The position numbers and the translations under genes are program-made. From positions 1 through 56,321 of the forward strand of contig NZ_BIXY01000044.1 of the NCBI RefSeq assembly GCF_008326305.1: a stretch of 56,321 nt of DNA, written 5' to 3'. Under the pieces are notes generated by a model. That model saw only the letters and a list, made by a program, of their open reading frames with translations, was not told where the DNA came from and ran no database searches. Source of the DNA: Dictyobacter arantiisoli (GTDB lineage: Bacteria > Chloroflexota > Ktedonobacteria > Ktedonobacterales > Ktedonobacteraceae). Shown piece by piece: positions 45,939 to 55,298 of this stretch. Numbering within the stretch: the stretch's first letter is position 1; each line of letters opens with the position of its first letter.

Positions 45939-46697
45939 ATGAGCACAGAATTACGCATTATTCCGATCACAGGCATCGGCGAAATCAACCCCGGCACTGA
46001 TCTGGGCGTTCTTATTTATCAAGCACTACAGCAGCAACAGCTTACACTACAAGCGGGCGATGTATTGGTAGTGACACAAAAAATTGTTTCTAAAGCTGAA
46101 GAACGTCTCGTTAACCTGGAAACTATTGAACCATCAGCATTTGCTCGAGCGTTTGCTGAACGCAATGATAAAGATCCACGACACGTTGAAGTTGTTTTGC
46201 GCGAAAGTAAACGTATTGCGCGCATGGAGCGCGGCGTTATGATTAGCGAGACCTATCATGGTTTTATCTGTGCCAATGCTGGCGTCGATGAATCCAATGT
46301 TGAAGGCGGAGAATTTCTGACATTGCTGCCGGTTGACTCCGATCAGTCTGCGCGTGCCATTCGGAGTCGTTTGCAAGCATTGAGTAATGAAGAAGACATC
46401 GCTATATTGATCTCGGATACCTGGGGTCGGGCCTGGCGCAATGGACAGGTCAATATGGCAATTGGAGTGGCAGGCATGGAGGCACTGACCGATTATCGCG
46501 GACAACATGATGCCTATGGCTATGAGTTACGCGCCAGCATTATTGCAGTCGCCGATGAACTATCTTCGGCGGCTGAACTTGTCATGGGTAAGGTTGACCG
46601 TATCCCGGTGGCTCTTATTCGTGGATATCGCTATACACCTGGAGAAGGCACGGTTCACACCCTGACCCGGGATAGCGCTACCGATATGTTCCGTTAG
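45939..46697 (+). CDS. cofE: F420-0:gamma-glutamyl ligase
   Basis: Adds gamma-linked glutamates to coenzyme F420-0 with GTP. 252 residues from the ATG at 45939 (GAGGAGG six bases upstream). Seen are TGIGEINPGTDLG, VVTQKIVSKAEERLV (metal and GTP region), ICANAGVDESNVEGG and SDTWGRAWRNGQVNMAIGVAGM. It is the single-domain CofE form; the nitroreductase that is fused to it in the FbiB protein of actinobacteria is here the next gene. First gene of cofE-nitroreductase-cofD-cofC. Confidence 0.94.
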   Translation: MSTELRIIPITGIGEINPGTDLGVLIYQALQQQQLTLQAGDVLVVTQKIVSKAEERLVNLETIEPSAFARAFAERNDKDPRHVEVVLRESKRIARMERGVMISETYHGFICANAGVDESNVEGGEFLTLLPVDSDQSARAIRSRLQALSNEEDIAILISDTWGRAWRNGQVNMAIGVAGMEALTDYRGQHDAYGYELRASIIAVADELSSAAELVMGKVDRIPVALIRGYRYTPGEGTVHTLTRDSATDMFR

Positions 46698-46723
46698 TCT
46701 TGAATAGGTTTTGTAGTATTTTC

Positions 46724-47410
46724 ATGAAAGAACTCAATCACACTGGAGATCAAGCTGCCGGAGAGCCAGCAGAATCAGCGCACGCCTTATCCACACTACG
46801 GCGTGTCGATGATCTGGCTGCGTTGATGCGAAGCCGTCGCAGCGTTCGTCAATACCAGGACATTCCTGTGCCACACGATCTCTTGCACCAGATGATAGAA
46901 GCGGCACGCTGGGCCCCATCTCCACACGGCCGTCAACCCTGGCGTTTTGCGGTCTTAACTCGAACAACACCCAAACAGCAACTTGCGGATGCGATGGGAC
47001 AAACCTGGCAGCAAAATCTGGAGATGGATGGACAAGCGCCAGATATCGTGGCACTACGCATGGAAAAATCGCGCCAACGTATTTTGCAGGCACCAGCTAT
47101 CATTCTCCCTTGCCTTTATCTAGAAGATCTTGATCAGTATCCTGATGCGCAACGGCAGGCGGATGAAAAAACCATGGCGGTACAAAGTATTGGGGCTGCC
47201 ATCCAAAACATGCTGCTCACGGCTTATGAGTTGGGATTGGATACAGGATGGATGTGCGCCCCACTCTTTTGTCCAGAAGTGGCCTGTGCGGCTCTTGATC
47301 TCGATAGTCGACTTATTCCCCAGGCATTGATTACGGTAGGTTACGCAGCGGCCGATCCAAAACGTCGCCCGCGCCTCCCTTTGGATAGTTTGATAGTTCG
47401 TTTTGATTGA
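46724..47410 (+). CDS. FbiB-like nitroreductase, probable dehydro-F420-0 reductase
   Basis: Flavin-dependent nitroreductase fold, 228 residues: RSRRSVRQYQDIPV (FMN phosphate), AARWAPSPHGRQPWRF, LLTAYELGLDTGWMCAP and PQALITVGYAA. In actinobacteria this domain is the C-terminal half of FbiB and reduces dehydro-F420-0 to F420-0; in Thermomicrobium a separate gene does so. Its place between cofE and cofD supports the same role. The start is uncertain: the ATG at 46724 is 26 bases after the cofE stop, with a poor ribosome site, and a TTG at 46700 is also possible. FMN-dependent activity is inferred from the family. Confidence 0.83.
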   Translation: MKELNHTGDQAAGEPAESAHALSTLRRVDDLAALMRSRRSVRQYQDIPVPHDLLHQMIEAARWAPSPHGRQPWRFAVLTRTTPKQQLADAMGQTWQQNLEMDGQAPDIVALRMEKSRQRILQAPAIILPCLYLEDLDQYPDAQRQADEKTMAVQSIGAAIQNMLLTAYELGLDTGWMCAPLFCPEVACAALDLDSRLIPQALITVGYAAADPKRRPRLPLDSLIVRFD

Positions 47411-47418
47411 GGTAATCT

Positions 47419-48351
47419 ATGATCGTCGTTCTCGCAGGTGGTGTTGGCGCTGCACGTTTCTTACAAGGTCTGATACAGGTCGTTCCCCAGGAGGAGATTA
47501 CCATTATTACCAACACAGGGGATGATCGGGTCTTCTATGGCCTGAATGTGTCTCCTGATACAGATATAGTGATCTACACCCTTGCTGGTGTCGTTGATGA
47601 GAAGTTTGGCTGGGGTATTCGCGATGATACCTACCACACGATGCAACAATTGACCAGCTATGGCAATGAAGATTGGTTTATGTTGGGTGATCGCGACCTG
47701 GCAACCCATATCCATCGTACGGCTCGCTTACGTGAGGGTAAAACCTTGAGTGAGGTTGCTGACGAACTGCGCCAGCACTTTGGACTCAAATTGCGCATAC
47801 TCCCGATGAGCAATCAAACAATTGAAACCCACATTCAGACACCCGCAGGACTTTTCCATTTTGAGGAATACATGATCCAGCGCAAGTGTTCTGATGAGGT
47901 ACAAGATGTTCTATTCGTAGGAGCGCAGGAAGCTAAACCAGCGCCAGGTGTCATCGAAGCCTTGAAAAGTGCAGACGCCATCTTACTGGCTCCCAGCAAT
48001 CCTATTGTGAGCATCGGCAGCATCTTAGCCGTGCCGGGGATTCATGATGCGTTGCATGAAACAAGTGGCATGATCGTTGCCGTCAGCCCCATCGTTGGTG
48101 GTGCTCCCATTAAAGGGCCCGCAGATAAACTGATGCGCGGTCTCCATATGGATGTATCTGCTGTTGGCGTGGCAAGGCACTATCGAGATTTTCTGGATGT
48201 CATGGTAATTGATAAGCAAGATGCCCAACTCGCTGAAGCCATTGAGGACCTGGGCATTCCTACATCCATCACCAATACTATTATGAGTGACAGCGAAGCC
48301 AAAGCCAATCTGGCACGTCATGTATTAAATGCGGCGGGACTGTCGTATTAA
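47419..48351 (+). CDS. cofD: 2-phospho-L-lactate transferase
   Basis: Transfers the phospholactyl (or phosphoenolpyruvyl) moiety from the guanylylated donor to Fo, giving F420-0 or its dehydro form. 310 residues: VLAGGVGAARFLQGL at the start, TNTGDD with the Fo site, GLNVSPDTDIVIYTLAG, MLGDRDLATHIHRT, LAPSNPIVSIGSIL and SPIVGGAPIKGPADKLM. GAGG precedes the ATG. It begins eight bases after the nitroreductase stop, so translation is probably coupled. Confidence 0.95.
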   Translation: MIVVLAGGVGAARFLQGLIQVVPQEEITIITNTGDDRVFYGLNVSPDTDIVIYTLAGVVDEKFGWGIRDDTYHTMQQLTSYGNEDWFMLGDRDLATHIHRTARLREGKTLSEVADELRQHFGLKLRILPMSNQTIETHIQTPAGLFHFEEYMIQRKCSDEVQDVLFVGAQEAKPAPGVIEALKSADAILLAPSNPIVSIGSILAVPGIHDALHETSGMIVAVSPIVGGAPIKGPADKLMRGLHMDVSAVGVARHYRDFLDVMVIDKQDAQLAEAIEDLGIPTSITNTIMSDSEAKANLARHVLNAAGLSY

Positions 48352-48412
48352 AAATTGCTCATCTGCCAATCACGCGGATAGGGAGCGAGCAATAGACTAG
48401 AGGACGTCTGGT

Positions 48413-49063
48413 TTGTCTATACAACAACAAAAAATAGTGAAATTTGCCGCCCTTGTGCCGGTCAAATCTCTTGATCAAGCGAAAAGTCGTCTCGCTGCTC
48501 ACTTACAACCGGAGCAGCGAGCAACTCTTATGCTAGATATGCTCCGGCATGTCTTGTTGACCTTGCGCGATAGTCATGCCTTTGACCATATTTCGGTTGT
48601 CAGTTCCGACCAGGATGTCCTGCGGTATGCCCAACAGTGGGGCGCCCAGGCCCTTTTAGAGGAGCAGGCGGGACATAATCCCGCCCTTACGGCCGCAGCC
48701 ACCTATGAATATCAGCATGGAACAACAGCTCTGTTAACCATATCTGCCGATCTCCCACTCCTGCAGGTGGAAGATGTTTGCAATCTTGTAGAAATAGCAC
48801 ATCAGCACGATGTGATTATCGCGCCTTCTCAGGATGGGACTGGCACCAATGCATTGTTGACCCGACCACCACTGGTCCTTCCTTATCGCTTTGGTATCAA
48901 TAGCCGTTATCATCATCAATACGAAGCTGAACAAAGACAGCTTCGCTACTACTGTTATAGCAGTATTGGGCTGGCACTGGATATCGATACTATTGAGGAT
49001 ATTAACGCTTTTCAGACCTATGACGAGCAGGATCTGGCATGCTGCACATCTAGTTATCTGTAA
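48413..49063 (+). CDS. cofC: 2-phospho-L-lactate (or phosphoenolpyruvate) guanylyltransferase
   Basis: Makes the guanylylated donor used by CofD. 216 residues with a nucleotidyltransferase opening, ALVPVKSLDQAKSRLA, then ISADLPLLQVEDVCNLV and the RFGINSRYHHQYEA region with its substrate residues. It starts with TTG at 48413, after AGAGGA eight bases upstream. This is the last gene of the F420 cluster; FO synthase (cofG/cofH or fbiC) is not in the window. Whether the substrate is phospholactate or phosphoenolpyruvate cannot be read. Confidence 0.9.
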   Translation: MSIQQQKIVKFAALVPVKSLDQAKSRLAAHLQPEQRATLMLDMLRHVLLTLRDSHAFDHISVVSSDQDVLRYAQQWGAQALLEEQAGHNPALTAAATYEYQHGTTALLTISADLPLLQVEDVCNLVEIAHQHDVIIAPSQDGTGTNALLTRPPLVLPYRFGINSRYHHQYEAEQRQLRYYCYSSIGLALDIDTIEDINAFQTYDEQDLACCTSSYL

Positions 49064-49149
49064 TAATGGGGTGATTGCTTCAGACAAATCTTGATAAAAA
49101 GGTGGTTACAATACATAAAAGAAAGAAATATCAAGCCATACAACACAGA

Positions 49150-49166
49150 TTGTGCACAATGCACAA
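49150..49166. repeat. Palindrome upstream of glnA, possible operator
   Basis: TTGTGCA, three bases, TGCACAA: a perfect 7-3-7 inverted repeat, about 200 bases before the glnA start, in the otherwise featureless gap 49064-49371. It has the shape of a repressor or regulator site. No named nitrogen-regulator consensus is claimed. Confidence 0.4.
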
Positions 49167-49371
49167 GAGCGGACCAGTAACTTTCGGATAAACTGTCTGT
49201 AGTATACTCCTCCATAACCGTCATATTATAAGGGCAGATAGAAGCGATCTCGTGGATGTAAGGATTGCGAAACTTATCCCATGAAGTAATCGCGTAAGGC
49301 ATACCGGGCAATGCACGCCACCCCTTCCTGCAACGATGCGAGGATATCATGTTAAGAGGAGAATAAGACAG

Positions 49372-50805
49372 ATGACCCCAGAGGAAGTTCTGAAGCTAGC
49401 AAAAGAAAATGGAGTCAAGATAGTAGACTTCAAATTTTCTGATCTACCAGGAACATGGCAGCACTTTAGTGTACCAGTCCATGTACTATCAGAAGATTTA
49501 TTTACGGAAGGTCTGCCATTTGATGGCTCCAGCGTTCGCGGTTTCCAGGCCATCAATGAGAGCGACATGCTCGTTATTCCTGATGCAAATACCGCATTCC
49601 TCGATCCTTTCACAGCCGTTCCAACCTTGAGCCTCACATGTGATATTGCCCATCCAGGTCCTGCCGGTAGCCAGAAACCTTACTCTCGTGATCCACGCTA
49701 CATTGCTAAAAAAGCAGAAGCTTATCTGCGCAGCACGGGAATTGCTGATACCGTTTTCGTTGGTCCAGAAGCTGAGTTCTACATCTTTGACAACGTTCGC
49801 TATGCATCACAGGACAACATCCAGTATGCAGAGATTGATTCGGAAGAGTCTCAGTGGAATAGCCGTGGTAAAGATGGCGTGCGCAATCTGGGTCATCTGA
49901 TGAATGTCAAAGGTGGTTATTTCCCGGTCGCTCCTAATGATACCCACCAGGACCTCCGCACAGAAATGGTGCTGAACCTGGAAGCGCTTGGTATTACGGT
50001 AGAAGCACACCACCACGAAGTTGGTGCCGCTGGACAGTGCGAAATCGACTACAAGTTCGGTCCATTGCTCGATACCGCTGACAAGCTTATGCTCTTCAAA
50101 TATGTGATCAAAAATACTGCTCACAAGTATGGCAAGTCAGTCACCTTCATGCCCAAACCAGTTTATGGTGATAACGGTTCCGGTATGCATACTCACCAGA
50201 GTCTGTGGAAGGATGAGAAGCCTCTGTTCTTTGACGCCGAGGGCTACGCCAATCTTTCCAAACTGGCTCGCTACTACATTGGTGGTATCTTGAGCCACGC
50301 TCCATCCATTCTGGCAATTGCAGCACCTTCAACCAATAGCTACAAGCGTCTGGTTCCTGGCTTTGAAGCTCCTGTTAACCTGGTCTTCTCACAGGGTAAC
50401 CGTAGTGCGGCTGTGCGTATCCCTCGTACTGAGAGCGCGAAAGCAACCCGCATGGAGTTCCGCCCGCCCGATCCAACCGCCAACCCTTATCTCCTCTTCT
50501 CAGCTCTGCTGATGGCCGGACTCGATGGCATTCGTAATGAGATCGATCCCAGCCAGTATGGTTATGGTCCAGTCGACAAAGACCTGTACAGCATGACTCC
50601 TGAAGAATTGAGCGAGATTAGCTCGGTTCCTGGCTCGTTGGATGAGGCGTTAAAAGCCCTGGAGAATGATCACGCATACCTGCTTGAGGGTGGCGTTTTC
50701 ACTCCTGACTTACTGGAAAAATACATCGAGTTGAAACGTGAGCAAGCCGATCAGGTTCGTTTACGCCCGGCTCCGATTGAATTTTCCATGTACTACGATG
50801 CCTAA
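49372..50805 (+). CDS. glnA: Glutamine synthetase type I
   Basis: Ammonia assimilation from glutamate and ATP. 477 residues: KIVDFKFSDLPGTWQHF and PFDGSSVRGF at the start, HHEVGAAGQCEID and FMPKPVYGDNGSGMHTHQSLW for metal and substrate, NRSAAVRIPRTES for ATP. Near residue 400, DKDLYSMTPEELSE matches the adenylylation loop (the tyrosine of DLYxxPxEE), so control by adenylylation is possible. The ATG at 49372 follows AAGAGGAG; the preceding 12 open codons are not conserved. Monocistronic with a strong terminator. Confidence 0.95.
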   Translation: MTPEEVLKLAKENGVKIVDFKFSDLPGTWQHFSVPVHVLSEDLFTEGLPFDGSSVRGFQAINESDMLVIPDANTAFLDPFTAVPTLSLTCDIAHPGPAGSQKPYSRDPRYIAKKAEAYLRSTGIADTVFVGPEAEFYIFDNVRYASQDNIQYAEIDSEESQWNSRGKDGVRNLGHLMNVKGGYFPVAPNDTHQDLRTEMVLNLEALGITVEAHHHEVGAAGQCEIDYKFGPLLDTADKLMLFKYVIKNTAHKYGKSVTFMPKPVYGDNGSGMHTHQSLWKDEKPLFFDAEGYANLSKLARYYIGGILSHAPSILAIAAPSTNSYKRLVPGFEAPVNLVFSQGNRSAAVRIPRTESAKATRMEFRPPDPTANPYLLFSALLMAGLDGIRNEIDPSQYGYGPVDKDLYSMTPEELSEISSVPGSLDEALKALENDHAYLLEGGVFTPDLLEKYIELKREQADQVRLRPAPIEFSMYYDA

Positions 50806-50868
50806 AAGCTTTCTTGCCTGGCAGAACTAAAAGTAGCAAGCAAGATCTAAAGCTAATCCGAAACAGGA

Positions 50869-50910
50869 AGCAGCCGTTAAGTGTTTTACGATACTTAACG
50901 GCTGCTTTTT
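50869..50910 (+). terminator. Intrinsic terminator after glnA
   Basis: AGCAGCCGTTAAGT and ACTTAACGGCTGCT form a perfect 14-base-pair stem with a ten-base loop, followed by TTTTTAC. It lies 64 bases past the glnA stop. Confidence 0.9.
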
Positions 50911-51178
50911 ACTTCTTTTTCAGATCGTTTCTTCCAGACCAATGAAAAGCTTGTAGCCGACTTCAGAGACATTTTCGACCAGATAATAACAAAGTATTTT
51001 ACTCGTATTCAAACTTATGTTATTTTGTAAATAGATAAGTACTAGAAAGCTACCTCAGTCTTAATACTTTGTTCGTCATAACGTCATACACATAGATAAA
51101 AAACACTTACAGGCAAAGGTGTTATAGTTATACCATAACAGATTGTTTGTCTAACTGCATCCTTAGAGAGGTACGATT
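50911..51178. other. Upstream region of moaA with inverted repeat
   Basis: AT-rich non-coding stretch. TGTTAT (51120-51125) and ATAACA (51135-51140) form an inverted repeat with a nine-base spacer, about 40 bases before the moaA start. It could be an operator overlapping the promoter; no clear -35/-10 pair is seen. Confidence 0.35.
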
Positions 51179-52174
51179 ATGGAATTACTCACGGATAGTT
51201 ATGGAAGACGTATCAAAAGTATGCGTATCTCCATTACTGATAAATGCAATTTCCGTTGTACGTATTGCATGCCTGCTGAGGGACTTCCCTGGCTGAAAAA
51301 AGCTGAAATCCTTTCCTTTGAAGAGATTACACGCATTGCTCGTGTAGCAGTCAGCATTGGCATTGAGCAGATTCGCTTAACTGGTGGTGAACCCCTGGTT
51401 CGTAGAGATGTCCCGGAACTTGTCAGTCAGTTGAAAAAGATTGAGGGACTGCACAGTTTGAGTCTGACGACCAATGGTATTTTGCTCAAACAACAGGCAA
51501 AACCTTTGGCTGAAGCTGGCCTGACCCGCATTAATGTTAGCCTGGACTCTCTGCTGCGCGAGAAATTTGCACAGTTAACCCGTCGCGATCAACTCGAACA
51601 GGTACTAGAAGGTCTGGCCGAATTAGAAAAATACCCGGCTATTCATCCCATCAAGATCAATGCAGTTGCCATACGCGGCTATACAGAGGAAGAAGTGCTT
51701 TCCTTCGCTCAGCTGGCTCGTAGCAAAGCCTACCTTGTTCGCTGGATCGAGTTCATGCCTCTGGACGCAGATCAACTCTGGCGCAAAGAAGATATTCTCA
51801 CCGGCGCGGAAATCAAACAAATTATTGAGGCCGAATATGGTCCATTACAGCAAATTAAGTCCGGCGACCCCTCAGAGACAGCACGCCGCTACACATTTAG
51901 TGATGGCATCGGAGAAGTAGGCTTCATTAATCCTGTAAGTGAGCCCTTCTGCTCTACCTGTGATCGTATTCGTATTACTGCCGATGGGCAATTGCGCACG
52001 TGTCTGTTTGGCACAGAGGAAACCGATCTTCGCGCTGTGGTGCGCTCAACAACTGATGATGATTTACTTATACAGACGATACGTGAAGCTGTCAAAAATA
52101 AAGAGTTAAAGCATTATATTGGAGATAAAAGGTTTAAGAGAGCCAGCAGAAGTATGTCTAGGATAGGTGGATAA
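51179..52174 (+). CDS. moaA: GTP 3',8-cyclase (molybdenum cofactor synthesis)
   Basis: Radical SAM enzyme that starts molybdopterin synthesis. 331 residues. The N-terminal cluster is CNFRCTYCMPAEGL (C-x3-C-x2-C) with GGEPLVRRD as the SAM loop. The second cluster, in the C-terminal part, has PFCSTCDRIRITADGQLRTCLFG. The protein ends in RIGG, the conserved C-terminal diglycine tail of MoaA. No other moa or moe gene is near. GAGAGG precedes the ATG at good spacing. A short stem ATCAATC-4-GATTGAT (52175-52192) lies immediately after the stop. Confidence 0.95.
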   Translation: MELLTDSYGRRIKSMRISITDKCNFRCTYCMPAEGLPWLKKAEILSFEEITRIARVAVSIGIEQIRLTGGEPLVRRDVPELVSQLKKIEGLHSLSLTTNGILLKQQAKPLAEAGLTRINVSLDSLLREKFAQLTRRDQLEQVLEGLAELEKYPAIHPIKINAVAIRGYTEEEVLSFAQLARSKAYLVRWIEFMPLDADQLWRKEDILTGAEIKQIIEAEYGPLQQIKSGDPSETARRYTFSDGIGEVGFINPVSEPFCSTCDRIRITADGQLRTCLFGTEETDLRAVVRSTTDDDLLIQTIREAVKNKELKHYIGDKRFKRASRSMSRIGG

Positions 52175-52418
52175 ATCAATCGCTTGATTGATAGTCCATG
52201 TCTTTTACATATACAAGTGATACGTTCCAGTTCTTATTTTGTTCATTAATAAAGTGTAAGACGTTGTAAAATGAATGTTACAAATAAAGGGCACAGATCG
52301 TCATTATAGTAGAATGGACAAAACATATATTGACTGAAATATACTTTTGTCTCCCTGTATTAAAATCGGAATTGACATCCGTTGGCCTGACTAGAATTCG
52401 GGCCGGAAAGAGGAAATT

Positions 52419-52646
52419 GTGGCAAACGAGGATGCGGATTTGCTCACCGTCGGCGAGGTTGCCAAACAACTGCGCGTTGACGACACCACTGTGCGTAGAT
52501 GGATAAAGAGTGGTGTACTTGAGGCTATTTCACTACCTCATAGTGGTATACGTCAGGCCTATCGTATACGTCGTTCAACCCTGGATGCCTTACTCGCAGC
52601 CCCGCCGCCTTTACCAGAGGATACAACTGACGAAGAAACGGAATAA
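52419..52646 (+). CDS. Small helix-turn-helix protein, excisionase/MerR-like
   Basis: 75 residues starting with GTG, AGAGGA upstream. Residues 8-55 form a winged helix-turn-helix as in excisionases and BldC-type MerR relatives: LLTVGEVAKQLRVDDTTVRRWIKSGVLEA, then a short wing with YRIRRSTLDALLA. The tail is acidic (EDTTDEETE). Such proteins bind DNA as small regulators or as phage recombination directionality factors. No integrase is near, so a regulator is likelier. A TTGACA (52372-52377) precedes it, without a good -10 box. Single gene with its own terminator. Confidence 0.82.
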   Translation: MANEDADLLTVGEVAKQLRVDDTTVRRWIKSGVLEAISLPHSGIRQAYRIRRSTLDALLAAPPPLPEDTTDEETE

Positions 52647-52652
52647 ACCGTT

Positions 52653-52706
52653 AGCTTCCGCGCTGCTAGCATCCTTCTCTATCTGGCAGTATCGGAGGCT
52701 TTTTTT
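52653..52706 (+). terminator. Intrinsic terminator after the HTH gene
   Basis: AGCTTCCG and CGGAGGCT pair (one G-U) around a loop that contains a smaller GCTGCTAGC palindrome, followed by six to seven T. It lies a few bases after the HTH stop. Confidence 0.75.
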
Positions 52707-52747
52707 GCTGCACCTTTATTCTATAACCTTTTTTAGTATGATTGAAA

Positions 52748-53290
52748 TTATTCATAAAGCTCTTTTTGATATAACTGTAATCCTTCGATAACTGGTCGAT
52801 TTTTCATTTTCATGCCACATTTCGCCGCTAACCGGGACGTTGCATCATCAGCAACCGGTAACAATGCCTCAAAGAAAATAGGGAACTGCTCCCTTTCAGC
52901 CTCAAATTCAAATTCGGTCGCGCTGATGCGCGCACGATTTAAAGCCCCCATCAACAAAGCTCTCCCGGCGTTTCTTCTTCTTTGCGCTGGATGGACACTC
53001 CCCCGACAAACAAAATGATACCCTTCCTGGTCATGCTGATACTGCAGGACTGTATAACCAATAATTTCTCCCTCGATTCCTTCCAATGTACCAGCCTGTC
53101 CCCACACCAGCATCTCATCATCATCGTCGGTCATCACAAAAGCGTTAGCAGGAGCATCCAGTTCAGGATCAAGCAGCCAGCGGGTAAACGCAGCTTCATC
53201 CACTTCCCTGGTTTGATCAACTACGACGGAACTGCTTTGTACCATGACTAATGATGGAAGGTCACTATAACGAAAATTTCGAATACGCAT
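52748..53290 (-). CDS. GNAT family N-acetyltransferase
   Basis: 180 residues with a typical acetyl-CoA fold: RNFRYSDLPSLVMVQ at the start, then the central acetyl-CoA signature CRGSVHPAQRRRNAGRALL (V-x-P-x-x-RRR-x-x-G-x-A) and an adjacent helix. The C-terminal part has CGMKMKNRPVIEGLQLYQKEL, seen in many GNAT proteins. Substrate unknown. Leftward and convergent with the HTH gene. Confidence 0.85.
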   Translation of the reverse strand: MRIRNFRYSDLPSLVMVQSSSVVVDQTREVDEAAFTRWLLDPELDAPANAFVMTDDDDEMLVWGQAGTLEGIEGEIIGYTVLQYQHDQEGYHFVCRGSVHPAQRRRNAGRALLMGALNRARISATEFEFEAEREQFPIFFEALLPVADDATSRLAAKCGMKMKNRPVIEGLQLYQKELYE

Positions 53291-53932
53291 AAGCTTCTCA
53301 CAATCTTACTATCTATCCTGATTCAAAAAGTTACCTGTAGTAGAAACATCTTCAGGTTACAATCATACCTTATGCAAATGACAGAATAAAGCAGTTATAC
53401 GCAGGAAAAAATATACATATATGGTATATTTTAGTATTCCATCTTTACTCATATTGATGGCTTCGCTAAGGCTCTTAATTTCTTGATAAAGGCCACATCT
53501 AAACTAGAGAAATCTATCAACAATGATTCAGAAACACAACAGAATACTATACGGGATAATCTATCTGCAATAATCCTTAAGTACATTTAAATAGCTGCAT
53601 GGATAAAAAAGGGCGCATTTTCAGCTCGATAAAATAAACGAATGGACAAAAAGAGGGTATACGGCAAAGGACAATTTCCTTTTTGCGTACTTGAGAAAAA
53701 AATCATTCGAGTTTACAATAAAAAAGCCAATGTAGAAACGTGACATCGTCTGTACAAAAGCAGCATGTAAGTCATAAAGTGTTGAAAAACTGCAAATTGA
53801 GCAGTGTTTGGCACAGCTAGAAAGGAAAAAATATACGTCTGCTAAGCCCGAAGCTTATTGATTGTTCGTTATTGTAGGTTTAAACTCTTCAATAACCACA
53901 TAAAGATGAAGATCGCTTCAAGGAGTTGCAGA
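53291..53932. other. AT-rich gap before egtB with an inverted repeat
   Basis: No gene is supported. AAAATATAC (53408-53416) and GTATATTTT (53424-53432) form a perfect nine-base inverted repeat with a seven-base spacer, a possible operator or low-melting promoter element. No convincing promoter pair for egtB was found. Confidence 0.4.
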
Positions 53933-55231
53933 GTGGCTAAAAATATTCAGGACTACGCAACACAGACTCAACCTTCCCCTCGTCAATCTCTGATTGATTG
54001 CTATACGCGAGTACGTCATTTTACTGAACAACTGTGTGTGCCATTGGAGACTGAGGATTACGTTATTCAATCAATGCCAGACGTGAGTCCAACGCGCTGG
54101 CATCTCGCCCATACTGCCTGGTTTTTTGAGACCTTTTTATTGTCTCCCAATGTAGCTGATTATGCTTCACCACATCCTCAGTATGCCTACCTGTTCAATT
54201 CTTACTACAACTCGGTTGGTGAGCGCCATAATCGTTCTCAACGCGGTTTGATTTCACGTCCTACGGTGAGCGAGACCTATACGTATCGTCACTATGTAGA
54301 TCAATGCGTCACTGACTTCCTGGCTTCTTGTGATGAACAACTTCTCGAAAAGATTACACCGGTATTGACACTGGGTATTCATCACGAACAACAACATCAG
54401 GAATTGATGGTGACCGATATCAAACATGTTCTCTCTTGTAATCCTCTGTATCCAGCTTACCATGAGCAAATACCTCAAAAAACCGCCCAGGTCCCGCCGC
54501 TTGAATGGATTAGCTATCCAGAACAGCTTGCCTGGATCGGCTATCAGGGGCAGGATTTTTCCTACGATAATGAGGGCCCGGTACATCGCCAGTTTGTCGA
54601 TGCGTATCAGTTAGCATCACGCCTGATTACAAATAGAGAATACCTTGACTTCATGCAGGATGGCGGTTATCAAAATCCCCTTCTCTGGTTATCCAGTGGC
54701 TGGAATACTGTCCAGGCAGAACACTGGCAGGCTCCTCTCTATTGGATAAAACAGGATCATGATTGGTATGTAATGACCCTCAGCGGATTGCGTCTGGTTG
54801 ATCCTGACGAGCCAGTCTGCCATGTCAGTTATTATGAGGCTGATGCCTATGCTCGCTGGGCAAAGGCACGCCTGGCAACCGAAGCAGAATGGGAAATCGC
54901 AGCATCTCATCTTCCTATCACTGGGAACTTTGCTGAACAACGCACGTTCCATCCAGAGCCACTGTCAACCCTGCTCACCTCTGACCAGCCAGCACAAATG
55001 TTTGGGGATGTCTGGGAATGGACGCAGAGTGCCTATCTCCCCTACCATGGCTATCAACCAGCGCCAGGAGCACTTGGCGAATACAACGGGAAATTTATGT
55101 GTAACCAATTTGTGCTGCGTGGTGGCTCATGCGCGACCTCTATCACCCATATCCGGCCCACCTATCGCAATTTCTTTCCACCAGATGCGCGCTGGCAATT
55201 TATGGGTATTCGCTTAGCTCGGGAGGTGTAA
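53933..55231 (+). CDS. egtB: Ergothioneine biosynthesis sulfoxide synthase
   Basis: Iron enzyme that couples trimethylhistidine (hercynine) to a thiol in ergothioneine synthesis. 432 residues from the GTG at 53933, which has AAGGAG seven bases upstream (25 earlier open codons are not conserved). The N-terminal DinB-like domain supplies iron ligands in HLAHTAWFFETF and HHEQQHQELMVTD. The C-terminal FGE-sulfatase domain includes YEADAYARWAKARLATEAEWEIA, GDVWEWTQSAY and LRGGSCATS. No egtA, egtC or egtE is near, so the thiol may be free cysteine, as in EgtB types that use cysteine; this is inference. egtD follows. Confidence 0.92.
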   Translation: MAKNIQDYATQTQPSPRQSLIDCYTRVRHFTEQLCVPLETEDYVIQSMPDVSPTRWHLAHTAWFFETFLLSPNVADYASPHPQYAYLFNSYYNSVGERHNRSQRGLISRPTVSETYTYRHYVDQCVTDFLASCDEQLLEKITPVLTLGIHHEQQHQELMVTDIKHVLSCNPLYPAYHEQIPQKTAQVPPLEWISYPEQLAWIGYQGQDFSYDNEGPVHRQFVDAYQLASRLITNREYLDFMQDGGYQNPLLWLSSGWNTVQAEHWQAPLYWIKQDHDWYVMTLSGLRLVDPDEPVCHVSYYEADAYARWAKARLATEAEWEIAASHLPITGNFAEQRTFHPEPLSTLLTSDQPAQMFGDVWEWTQSAYLPYHGYQPAPGALGEYNGKFMCNQFVLRGGSCATSITHIRPTYRNFFPPDARWQFMGIRLAREV

Positions 55232-55298
55232 AATTTTACAGCACATAGAAGAACAGCTTGAACGATATGATTTCGCGCCCAGGCAAGATACATTTCGC

